Shown here piece by piece: positions 54,746-64,000 of a stretch of 64,000 nt of DNA. Numbering within the stretch: position 1 is the first letter of the stretch; the number at the start of each line of letters is the position of its first letter. Position numbers and translations under genes: made by a program. The DNA is from Pollenia angustigena (lineage: Eukaryota > Arthropoda > Insecta > Diptera > Polleniidae): assembly GCA_930367215.1 (NCBI GenBank), contig OV884059.1, forward strand, positions 220,850,303 to 220,914,302. The letters run 5' to 3'. Below the pieces are notes generated by a model that had not been told where the DNA came from, made no database searches, and worked only from the letters and a program-made list of their open reading frames with translations.

Positions 54746-55798
54746 CACACACAAAGAAAAAACATGGTTGTGGTAAACATATTCTAAGAGCAACATTTTA
54801 TGATAAGAATTATGATTGTAGTCACCATATTAAGATTACTATTGAATCATATTATGACTAAATATACTCGTTATATGTCATCATAATATTTTTCCCTTAA
54901 TCATATTATTATTCTGTTAATCATACTAAGTTAAGAAGTAATCAAATTATTGTCATGTTAATCATAATAAGCTAAGAAAATAATCATATTATTGTCATGT
55001 TAATCATAATAAATTTAGAAGCAATCATATTATGATACAGCACCTTTCATAGCTGTCATAAAAATACAAAATAAGTTAAAATATTTTTGCATCGATTTTT
55101 TATTTTGTGGCTTTTTACAATTTTTCTTAATGTTAATCAAATAGCGGAGTTCAATATAAGGCTTGCAAAAGAGCAAATTCATTTTTCGATTTTAAGATGT
55201 TGATGAAATATCGTAGCACTTTTATAAAATATAACGAAATCTCTGTGTGTTTTGTTGTTGGATTTTACAAAAAAACTATGATATTTTGCATTTGCACTAT
55301 TACATCACTAATACTTGAATGAACTCCGCTAATATTTTAATTTTTTAATTTCTTTAAACTTATTTTTTTTATGGAATTTTATTTTTAATTGTTTAACCGC
55401 TCACGAATAAAAAAAACGACACAACTGCTTCAAAATTATTTTACAAATGCCGCTAACATAATATGATTAGAGTAAAAATAGTTTGATTGCATCTTTAACA
55501 TAATATGATAAATGTATAGAAAGTTATCATGTTATGGCTATGAAATATCATGATATGGTTGTGAGAAATATAATATGTTTAGAAAGTTATCATAATTAAG
55601 TTGTTAGAAAAATAATTATTTTTCGGTCAACAATACTCAAATTCATATTTGCGATAAACATTGAAATGTTTACAGTAACTATAATATTGTTGATATAAAA
55701 TAAAAATAACAATTATTTGTGTACGACAACAATATATTGTTACATTAAACATAGTGTTGTTGCCGTAAACGTGTCCAACCATATTTTTTCTCTGCGTG
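54746..55798. mobile_element. MITE with CACRCAAAGAAAAAA ends, TSD CAT
   Basis: Left CACACACAAAGAAAAAACAT then GGTTG, and right (reverse complement CACGCAGAGAAAAAATAT then GGTTG), are inverted ends with CAT immediately outside each (54743-54745 and 55799-55801). Inside, ATAATATGATTA-type motifs are very frequent, and a roughly 45-bp tandem unit with TGTTAATCATAATAA occurs three times at 54917-55032. Noncoding. Confidence 0.7.
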
Positions 55799-55801
55799 CA
55801 T

Positions 55802-56254
55802 GGCAACAACTTTTAGATCGGAGCAGATTTTCCAGTTATGCTGTGCGTACACTTTCAGACCCAGTTATTTAGACATGGACTCATAGAATTCCTTAACCTT
55901 AACTGTGTGCGTCACTGGAATTGAGTTTTTTAGTAATTTTTTTTATTAAAAAAATCTAATGTTTCGAATAATTAACAGCCTTTGTTTTTTAAATTCTGCG
56001 TATTTACTCCTTTGGTTTTTTGATTTGATAGAAATTTGAAAAGTGGGTTAATTCAGAAAATCTTCAGTAAAGCATTGTTATTTATGCACCAATCTGTTTC
56101 TTGTTGGTCGCAAAATGTTCGTATTGAATAAAACGAGTGTCATATGTAATAAAAAATTAAATCTTTTAATTGTTTGGTTAAAAAAAAAATGACTTGAAAG
56201 GAGAAATATTGCAAATAATCATAAAATTGTTTATGATGACTTTATACAAACCCC
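55802..56254. other. No gene seen
   Basis: No element or gene recognised. Confidence 0.4.
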
Positions 56255-56537
56255 CAGTGTGATCTTTTTAGCATTTTCACTGCTAAATTTAGCATTATTT
56301 ATTTTGATTTAGCAGCGAATTTTTCAAATAGCATTTAGCATTGGTTTCAGCATTTTTGTAACATTTTTTTAGCATTATTTAGCATTTCTTAATCTTAAAA
56401 ATTTTACATATTGCTAATTCACAATATGACTTATAACTTCTGTCAATCTCTATAATTGTATTTTGTCATTTATACATTTATACAAATGTATAATAATAGC
56501 AACCCTGTAAACACCAAAAAAAAAAATTAAAGAAGAA

Positions 56538-56651
56538 ATGGTAGATTTTACTACAGAAGAAATAACGGGTTTGGAACAGCAATGGCAAAAGCTGAATGCA
56601 TACGAATTGATGAACCAAAGTTCAACTATTGAATTCTGGATAGATGTTTAG
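56538..56651 (+). pseudogene. hAT transposase fragment
   Basis: The frame MVDFTTEEITGLEQQWQKLN, then STIEFWIDV and a stop, matches the LxxQWRxL...EFWxxV segment that precedes the hAT dimerisation domain. Upstream and downstream coding parts are lost. Its position inside the hAT ends fits. Confidence 0.6.
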
Positions 56652-57108
56652 AAAATGTAAAAACAGATCATATTCTAATGGTATTTTGACCAACACTTTG
56701 AAATTAAGGAAAACTATTCATATAATGGTGTGTTTAATGTGTAATTAAATTTACTGAAAATGCTGTTGAATAGCCTTTTATGTTTTCAATGACAATTTTT
56801 GTTTTTACTTATATTTTGTATTTAATAATATATATCTGTGGCAATAAATAATAATGGCTTAAGTTGAATTAAGTGCTTTTTAATTTTATTACATATTCTA
56901 ATTATCTTCTTCAAGATCTATGACGCAGCTAAATTTTAAGTATAAAATCTCATTATTAATAAAACTATACGCATTTATATTTTAACCTTCACCAATACAA
57001 CACACAATTCATTTTAGACAAAACCCTTAATATCTCAAAACACGAAATTTCGACATTAGCCATTATTAACATCTAACATTTTTAAAATTTTACAAAAAAA
57101 CTATTTAA

Positions 57109-58880
57109 CCCTCAAAAAGCTGACTGTTTACTTTTACCTATTTCGGCGGACTGGTTTACATTTGTAAACCCATATGTAATGTTCGAATTTGCGTGGAAAG
57201 ATGCAACAATAGAATGTAACAGGTTTTTTTTAAAGCTCAGAGAAAACACGTATATCGTTTTTAAAGTGAAAAAAAAACATGTGCACGGAATGGTGTGGAG
57301 CCACCAGTTTTTGAACTCCAACGAGGAGTTCTTCCAGTCATTGTGCCAGTAATTTTACCTGAGTCTGACGCTGGGCCCAGCAATGTTAAACAACGCAGGC
57401 TTGATTTCGATGTTTTTGTGTTTACACTTTGCCATTTATGTTTTTGTTTATTCATTTGTAATAGTAATGTAGTATTGCCTTGCGGTGGTAGCTCTATTCG
57501 GTATAACCGGTATGGCAAGATCGATGTAACCAGGTGTGTATCGTGTTCTTTATATGTGAAAGTGTATTTTTAATTAGATTGACTGAAACGGAATAAGGGG
57601 AACTTCAAGCAAGCGAGAGCGATGGTTGCAGCGATTGCAATGATGACATTGAAGGTATCGATTAGTTTCCAAATGGAGTAGAGTCGGACGAAGAATTGTA
57701 AGACGATGACGATGAGATGAATGATGGGGAAAATGATACCAGCCTGGTCAACCGATGGCAGCAAAAGAACTCGTCAAACCATATTGGGGCTCTGATCGAA
57801 TCATCACTATGGATAACTTTTTCATCGGATTGGACATGATTCATCAATTGGTTCACAAAAAGTTGAGTGTCGTTGGCAGAAAATGCATAATAGTGAGAGA
57901 AAGGTGGGCGAATCTATGTTTGCCTTTCGCCAAGACGTCACATTGGTTGCTTACTGCCCAAAGCAAAAAAAAAAAAAAAATGTCTATGTTTGATCCTCGA
58001 TGAATTCCAACAAGGCTATTGATGCAGAAACTTGCAAACCAGAAATAATACTGGAATATAATCGTACGAAAGCTGGCGTGGATACAATGGACCAAAAGCT
58101 TGGCAATTACATGTGCAAGTGGAAATTGCGTCGGTGGCCATTAACTATGTTTTTTAACATGGTGGAATTGTCTGGATTGGCTGCATATGAGCTGTATTCA
58201 TAAACGCATGGGACCAGATATTCTCGTCGTATCTTCCTTATTTCACTGGCGAATTTTATGACCATTCCAAACATCAATTATTATTATCAAAATAATTACA
58301 CGTCAATCGTTGGCCTCATGTTCGAAATGCGATGCTGGGCATGCTGCACATTAGGAGCCTTTCATCGGATTAGCCACAGCCACAATTGCAAGCGAATCCA
58401 GGAACATCGCGCATCACAGAAAAGTGCTTCTTCTGCTCAACTGAGAAAAGGCAATGCATCACCTGAAAGTTTTGCTCCCTTTGCGGTAACAAGGTTGTGA
58501 TACGCACTGTGTCACGATAACAAAGTGCCCGGATCGTCAATAATTATTTCTATTTTTTCTCTACTTTTGCATAAATTTGATTTCTTTCTAATTTAATCTT
58601 CTTAAAAAAAACACATTTGATATTACTTTTTTATTTTTTATATATCAAATTATACTGGTTTACAAATGTAAACCAGTCAGTCGTTCAGCAGGTAGTTTTA
58701 AAAAACTGGTAAAGTGAGGAGCAGAAAAATTTTTCACCACTTCTATATTATTGCATTCGATTTAGAAGTGAATTTGTAGTTCTCTTATGAAGTTTTAAGA
58801 AATTTGGACAATTCTAAATAAAACAAAAAACGTTTTAAAGTTGAAAAGTTTACATTTGTAAACTGTCATCTGTTTGAGGG
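57109..58880 (+). mobile_element. piggyBac element, deletion derivative, TSD TTAA
   Basis: It starts CCCTCAAA and ends TTTGAGGG, with TTAA immediately outside at 57105-57108 and 58881-58884, the piggyBac hallmark. GTTTACATTTGTAAAC-type palindromes lie near 57156, 58660 and 58846 as subterminal repeats. The transposase gene is missing its central part. Inserted in the hAT at 56255-59439. Confidence 0.93.
57600..58500 (+). pseudogene. piggyBac transposase with central deletion
   Basis: The order is: an acidic N-terminal stretch with two stops (SESDGCSDCNDDIEGID, GVESDEEL), directly joined to the DDE_Tnp_1_7 region ELVKPYWGSDRIITMDNFF then IGLDMIHQLVHKKLSVVGR (57755-57885). Next come a frameshift at an A-run near 57975, and KPEIILEYNRTKAGVDTMDQ with KLRRWPLTMFFNMVELSGLA (58000-58203). 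A Cys-rich C-terminus follows (KCFFCST...C, CSLCG, near 58420-58490) in broken frames. The first part of the catalytic domain is lost, so it is inactive. Confidence 0.88.
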
Positions 58881-59447
58881 TTAAAATGATAAATTTATTA
58901 ATGGCGTTAAACTATTTATAATTTCTTTTTCTTTTACTTTTCTTGTAAAACCTAAAGGCCCAACCATAATATGCATAGCCTTGCTTAACCTACTGTCAAA
59001 AATTAACAAAGACAGTTTCATAATAATTAACAAAAATTTTCTTTAAGTTCAATATGGTTTGCCTCATATGATTTACATGTGTTCGCATATTTGCTTAAGC
59101 CAACTAAAGCACATTACGGTTGCGCCTTAACAGTTTTTTTGTAATATTTTTAAGATAGGGACTTTTGTTTTTTTGGTTAAAAAATCGCTAACTATTGTCA
59201 AACTACTGAATTGTTTTTATTAAATAAATCTATGTATGTATTTTATATAAACTTCATTTTATTTTTAAGAAATATAATATTTTCAGGTAAATTAATATAT
59301 AATTCATTCATTAAAATGTTACAATTATTTAAGAAAATTTAGCATTTTTTTTAGCATTTTCAAATTTTATTTTTAGCATTTTTAGCATTGTTTTAACCCC
59401 CATTTAGCATCCAATTTTTTTTTAGTTGTGGTCATACTGCAAACCAC

Positions 59448-60170
59448 CCATGTTTATTTTAGTAATTTCATTTTGAAATATCTCGAAAACTGCTCTACTT
59501 TTGACCATTCTGACTTCATATTCGGATCCAACGGACAATTTTACATATGATCATGTGAAAGCTACATTTGGTCTAAAAACTGTCACGTAGCTGTAGTCTG
59601 TTATGCTATGTTCACCCTTGGGTTTTTAAACGCGTTTTGGCATCTTGAACGTGATTAAGCTCTAATCATATCAAAATCGAGATAGTTATCTATACATTGA
59701 ATTAATTTGGTAATCCCTTCAAATTAGCATGATTAAAACTAAATCAGTTCATAAATCACGTACAATCCTCTCAACATAAAAGAAAAGAATAATTTACTAA
59801 ATTTTGCTTGATTCACGTCCAACCCAAAAATTTCTTGACTTTAATTTGTTCTTATTTAGTAAACTTTTCTTAAATAAAGAAATATTTTGCTTAGAAGCCG
59901 AAATATATTTAGAATAAGACCATATTTACATTATGCAATTAACGCCGCAACTTGCCGCAACTTTCGTATGCAACTTTTTGTTTGTTAGCAAGAGGTCTAG
60001 GGAAGAAAACGGGGTTGAAAAAATGCTTGAAAAAAATGTAAATGTGAAAAAAGTTTCGTAGCAACTACTTTAAAAGAAAATAGAAAAAAATGCGGTCTAA
60101 GTAATTTTTGGCTTGGACAAGAATCATGCAAAATTTTCTTGGTACATGCCATATTAAGTAAATAATTCTT
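59448..60170. other. No gene seen
   Basis: No recognised feature before the LINE target duplication. Confidence 0.4.
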
Positions 60171-60182
60171 TTTGTGTACCTC

Positions 60183-61247
60183 TTCTTCTTCTGTCATCCT
60201 TCTCTCCCGTTGGAGTATAGGGCCTCAACAACTTCTCTGTATCTATCTCTATAATTAGCTTCACGGCATATGTCACTCCAACTGTAATTTGCAGTACCCA
60301 ACTCTTCATCAATAGTTCTTCTCCAGGTTTTTGATGGTGCACCAGGGCGTCGACTTTCTTGAGGGTTCCAAGTTAGTGCTTGTCGAGCTATATTTTCTGT
60401 AGGCCTTCGAAGTATATGGCCAATCCACCGCCACTTTCTTCGTTTTATTTCATTTGGAACTGGTTTTTGCTTTGTGTGTAACCACAAGTCCGAGTTACTT
60501 ATACGATTTGGCCACCATATACCCAGGATATTTCTGAGACATGTGTTTGTGAATGTCTGTAAACGTTTATCAATGCTTCTCGTACTTTTCCAGGTTTCGC
60601 ATGCGTAGTACAGAACCGATTTTACATTTGAGTTAAAAATTCTTAGTTTTGTATTTTTTGAAATTTGACTAGATCGCCAAATGTTATTTAACATACCAAA
60701 CGTAGACTTGGCTTTGTTTATCCGGTTCGTGACATCTTCTTCAGCTCCACTCCTATTACCAACAGTACTGCCAAGGTAGTTGAAAATTTGAACATTTTCG
60801 AGTTCCTCATTACCAATTATTAATGTTGGTTGATGTAATGCACTGTAACCACCAGACATAAATTTCGTCTTCTTAATGTTTATATCTAGTCCTGCAATTT
60901 TAGCGTTTTCGTTAAGTTCCGTTAGGTTCTCCTGAAGACTGCTAAGTTTTTGACTCATCGGACATATATCATCAGCATATTCGATGTCTTCGAGATGTGT
61001 AAATGGATTCCATTGGATTCCTTTCCTACCCTGGAGAGTACTTCACATAACTTCGTCTAGGATCAAAATAAATAAAAGTGGTGACAGTATACAGCCTTGT
61101 CTTACTCCAGATTCTACATCGAATGCTTCAGAATGCATGCCTTGGTGAAGTATTCTACAACAAAATCCATTAAACATAGCTTTTATAAGGTTAATGATTT
61201 TTATTGGCATTCCTCTTCTCTCTAAGACATTCCATAAAAACGATCTA
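60183..61247 (-). mobile_element. LINE, 5'-truncated, 12-bp TSD
   Basis: The element lies between direct repeats TTTGTGTACCTC at 60171-60182 and 61248-61259. On the minus strand it begins in the middle of the RT and ends in a short AGAAGAAGAA tail at 60183. Length is 1,065 bp. Textbook 5'-truncated target-primed insertion. Confidence 0.9.
60194..61247 (-). pseudogene. LINE endonuclease-RT family reverse transcriptase, C-terminal half
   Basis: In one frame on the minus strand: RSFLWNVLERRGMPIKIINL, SGVRQGCILSPLLF, ILDEVM, then one TGA near 61043, HLEDIEYADDIC with the YADD active site, LDINIKKTKFM, IFNYLGSTV, LRIFNSNVKSVLYYACETWK, KRRKWRWIGHILRR and the Trp/Arg-rich tail ending at the stop at 60194. 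The endonuclease and RT N-terminus are absent. One nonsense codon only, so fairly recent. Scraps of the same family are at 43803-43885 and 46017-46256. Confidence 0.88.
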
Positions 61248-61530
61248 TTTGTGTACCTCAAACTGAGTATAATGTAGCAAGCGACCATGATTTCTTCTTA
61301 ATGCTTGTATTTCGTCTTTTAATAATTCATTAACTTTCTTAATTTCATCTTTAATATGTTTGATATGTATGTTTTTTTTTTTAAATAAGTATTGTGGTAT
61401 GTTTCTTTTTAATCAACTGTCATCGAATTCATCTTACATGTAATGTGAATTATTTTTTTGCGTGTGACTGTATAAATAAAAATAGTTCTAAGAATACGAA
61501 TAATAAACATATTTTTCTACTTTTTTTCAT

Positions 61531-61932
61531 TTATGTACCCAGTTGGCCAAGTGGTCATACACGCAAATGTCGTCAACGATGTCTTCCGAACATTTTTGAA
61601 TTTGTCGCCTATATAACATTGATGGCGGCAACTTAAGTAAGAACACTTGTATATTTTCGTGTTAAAAAAGTATTTACGACTTTTTTGGAGACATTTTTTT
61701 AAATTTGTCTTGAATAATAATTTATTTAGGCAACGTGAGTAACCAGCGATGCATTTTGTCGTGTTTCAAACCATACTGACGACAAAATGCATGCAATTGT
61801 CGCTTATTTTGTCTTCAATTAGACTTAATTGTGGACAACTTAGGCGACCATTGCATGCATTTTGTCGTGTTTCGAACCACTTTGACGACAAAATGCATGC
61901 AATGGTCGCTTACGTTGTCCTCTAGAAAAAAA
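61531..61932. repeat. Tandem long hairpins around CGACAAAATGCATGCAA
   Basis: A perfect 25-bp-arm hairpin lies at 61844-61868 and 61885-61909 (arm GCGACCATTGCATGCATTTT then GTCGT; 16-base loop). It extends to 61833-61920 with two mismatches. A diverged copy precedes it at about 61754-61810. The region starts with an A-box-like TTGGCCAAGTGG (61541-61552), so a SINE-related origin is possible. No protein. Confidence 0.75.
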
Positions 61933-62225
61933 ATTCAAAACTTTAAATTTGCATGTAATTTAAAATTAATATTTCTTGATGTTTTGCTTTTATTATCAAT
62001 ATTTTTGATAATATTGATAATATTTTGTAACTTATAACGTTATTCGCGGCTGTGTTTCAATTGTGCAAAAAATAATGTTCCTGCTGACTACATTTCCATA
62101 TCGTAGGCTCAATATGCAAACCTGCTAAATCCACTTTTTAAGTAATGCCGTGTGGAAGAGAAAGATACACCTCGTCGACCATCATGTAGTTTTTCTTCAA
62201 ATTAAGTCTTAAAGTGTGTTAAACC

Positions 62226-63890
62226 CACTGTTGCCAACTTTTTTTGAACATTTCCCGCCAAATCGGACGTCAAAACCGCTAGAAAACGCTAAATATTTAA
62301 TTTAGCGGGAATTTTTTTAAAAATACCGCTAAAGCCTTAACATTTTTTAAAGTTTTATATAAATCAAGATATAGGCTGCTTTTTTAAAGGTATATGACTC
62401 TCAAATTAAGTTACATACTATGGTTTCGAACTTCCCTTATTTTATTCCTAAAAAATAAGTTAGCGTTATATATCCATCTGTGCGAATCTTTGATACCCTC
62501 CCCCTGCGGTACGAATATTTCCGAAGTGGTCTTTATATGGGACATATGGTAAATTATGGGCCGATCTTCACCAAATTTGAACAAGTTATTTAAAGTCTTA
62601 CACAACTTTGACTGACCAAATGTTTTTATAATAGAACACAGATTGAAAGCTTTACGGTTCTACGCGTTCTATAGCTTTTTCCGAGAGTATGCTTTATATG
62701 GGGCCTATTGTAAGTTATGGATTGATCTGAACGATAGTTGACAGTGTAAGTTCTAGTCATTTAAAACTGTGACAAACTTAAATTTTAAAATAGCATTATT
62801 TGTTAGGGCTTTAGACGTAGTGTTTTCCAAGAGTAGGTTTTATATAGGGCCTATTGTAAGATATGGACTGATAAACACGAAAATTGACAGCGTGATTTCT
62901 AGCCATATTAAACTGTGGTGGACCAAATATATTACAATAGCATTATATGTTACGTTTTTAGGCACACTAAAGGTTTTTTCCGAGAGTGGGCTTTATATGA
63001 GGCTTATCGTTAATTATGGACCGATTTAATAGTATGATTTTTAGTCATATACAACGAATTTGTGCATAATCTTATATCAATATGTGCATTCCGCCACTAG
63101 TTATGTTAGTTTTTGAACCAACTGATCAACTTTTTAGGGTGGTTGTTCCACATTTTAATTTATAGCACTTTTCCTACTGAACCGATTGTGCTGGACTGCA
63201 ATCCCAAACTGCTTAGGTGGATTCTAAACAATTTGATGCCAATTTGTATATCCTTTTTGAGTCGCTTGAAAGTGACAACAGACGCATAGACAGACGGACA
63301 TGGCTTAATCAAATTACTCAAGGACCCAGAATAAATATACCTTATGGGGTCTTAGATGAATATTAAAACAGTTTCACCCGGAATGACAAACTTAGTACGT
63401 AAAAGCAAAAAAAATTATAACATTTACGCTATTTTTGGTAATTATTTGCCGTTTTAAGGCATTAGATAAAATTAGTTACATTAAAGTAAGTGCTTGGGTT
63501 CTGTCGAGACAATTAAGATTAATCAATACCTTACCTTTTGTTTAAAAATTTTAAGCACGTTTAAAGTTGTGAATTGTTACATACAACACTAACAAAACTA
63601 ACTGAAAATCGAAAAAAAAAATGTCATACACAATCTTCAGTTCCCTTAAACTATTAAAGTAATTAAAACCGTGAACCTAAGCAAATAGTTTTTAGCCAGA
63701 AAAACAAAAAGAAAAAGTAAAAAATATGTCAATTTTAAATTTGAGAAAGGTTTTTGTAGCGAAAATGAGCCGCTGAGAGTTGTTTGAAAATCGCTAGATT
63801 TCCCGCTTACCGCTAAAACGGATTTTTTCCCGCGATTGACATTTCAAAAACGCTAGATTTAGCGGGAAAATCTCTAAATTGGCAACAGTG
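62226..63890. mobile_element. hAT element with TAGCGGG repeats, TSD GTTAAACC
   Basis: CACTGTTGCCAA and TTGGCAACAGTG are perfect inverted ends with the perfect 8-bp duplication GTTAAACC (62218-62225 and 63891-63898). CGCTAAA/TTTAGCGGG motifs are concentrated at 62255-62340 and 63770-63875. No hAT transposase remains; the interior is largely the tandem array at 62510-63020. Confidence 0.92.
62510..63380 (+). repeat. About 150-bp tandem repeat and linked dispersed sequence
   Basis: Four units start at about 62515, 62677, 62823 and 62972 with TTCCGAGAGTNNGCTTTATA (variants) followed by TGGGGCCTATTGTAAGTTAT or close. The array is followed by GACAGACGGACATGGCTTAA and ACCTTATGGGGTCTTAGATG (63290-63358), wording typical of dispersed fly repeats. 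It appears to be an insertion inside the hAT. Confidence 0.65.
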
Positions 63891-64000
63891 GTTAAACCAA
63901 TTATATTTGTAGGTTTTCTCTCAAGCTGCGCATATGAAATATAAAAAGTTTGTTGTTTCCATCAAAAGTTATTGCAAGTTAGCAGGTTTGCATATTATGT

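Larger units (their letters stand above)
56255..59439 (+). mobile_element. hAT element with TTTAGCATT repeats, containing piggyBac
   Basis: Ends CAGTGTGATC and GGTCATACTG are imperfect inverted repeats. The flanks CAAACCCC (56247-56254) and CAAACCAC (59440-59447) match at 7 of 8. TTTAGCATT motifs cluster at 56265-56395 and 59338-59415. A hAT transposase scrap is at 56538-56651. A piggyBac element (57109-58880) is inserted. Confidence 0.82.

Noticed and set aside
54917..55032. CRISPR-like array of about 45-bp units
   Set aside because: Three diverged direct copies without unique spacers, inside a MITE in a eukaryotic genome.
62400..62610. Minus-strand 64-codon frame
   Set aside because: It lies in the tandem array inside the hAT and recurs as repeat sequence.
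1..64000. Host protein-coding gene or exons
   Set aside because: No open frame outside mobile elements shows conserved domains, codon bias or plausible splice structure.

Overview
This window looks like a transposon-dense, essentially gene-free stretch of an insect genome, most likely a higher fly (Diptera). The reasons are high A+T content, no convincing host exon, splice structure or RNA gene, and many degraded eukaryotic elements: hAT, Transib, piggyBac, Tc1, pogo/Tigger, DUF4817/DDE_3-type transposases, Jockey and other LINEs, a Penelope-like element, tRNA-derived SINEs and MITEs. The fly assignment is an inference from repeat style; nothing here names a species. All coding sequence I can support belongs to mobile elements and is broken by stops, frameshifts, truncations or insertions.

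Layout. 1-2610: a dispersed repeat (R1), a solitary hAT end and a broken DDE transposase with a MITE inside. 2848-7723: a Jockey reverse transcriptase split by a Transib element (3716-7511) with a CGTCG target duplication. 8439-16078: a hAT-like element with 8-bp duplications. Inside it sit a MITE carrying a SINE, a second hAT (9840-11081) carrying an R1 copy, and a second Transib (11132-14387). Removing the hAT and the Transib rejoins the older element's transposase in frame. 16.1-29.6 kb: pogo/Tigger MITE, foldbacks, hAT MITEs, SINEs and remnants of DUF4817-type transposases.

29695-37746: two head-to-tail copies of a 4,026-bp unit that look identical, each with R1, a GC-rich patch and a Tc1 element partly folded back on itself. 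37.9-43 kb: MITEs and a Penelope-like element (RT plus GIY-YIG) inserted in repeat R3, then an inverted/direct repeat structure. 43-48 kb: a Transib C-terminal remnant, LINE scraps, a 79-bp hairpin, a second DUF4817-type deletion derivative, and SINEs. 49-56 kb: further MITEs with terminal inverted repeats. 56255-59439: a hAT containing a piggyBac (57109-58880, TTAA). 60183-61247: a 5'-truncated LINE with a 12-bp duplication. 61.5-62 kb: long hairpins. 62226-63890: a hAT with an internal tandem array.

The window is best read as an insertion stratigraphy rather than as genes working together. Its most informative points are the two Transib elements, whose termini match the RAG recombination-signal heptamer and whose target duplication is CGTCG; the multi-level nest at 8.4-16.1 kb; and the 4-kb tandem duplication. 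I did not find a previously undescribed functional system.
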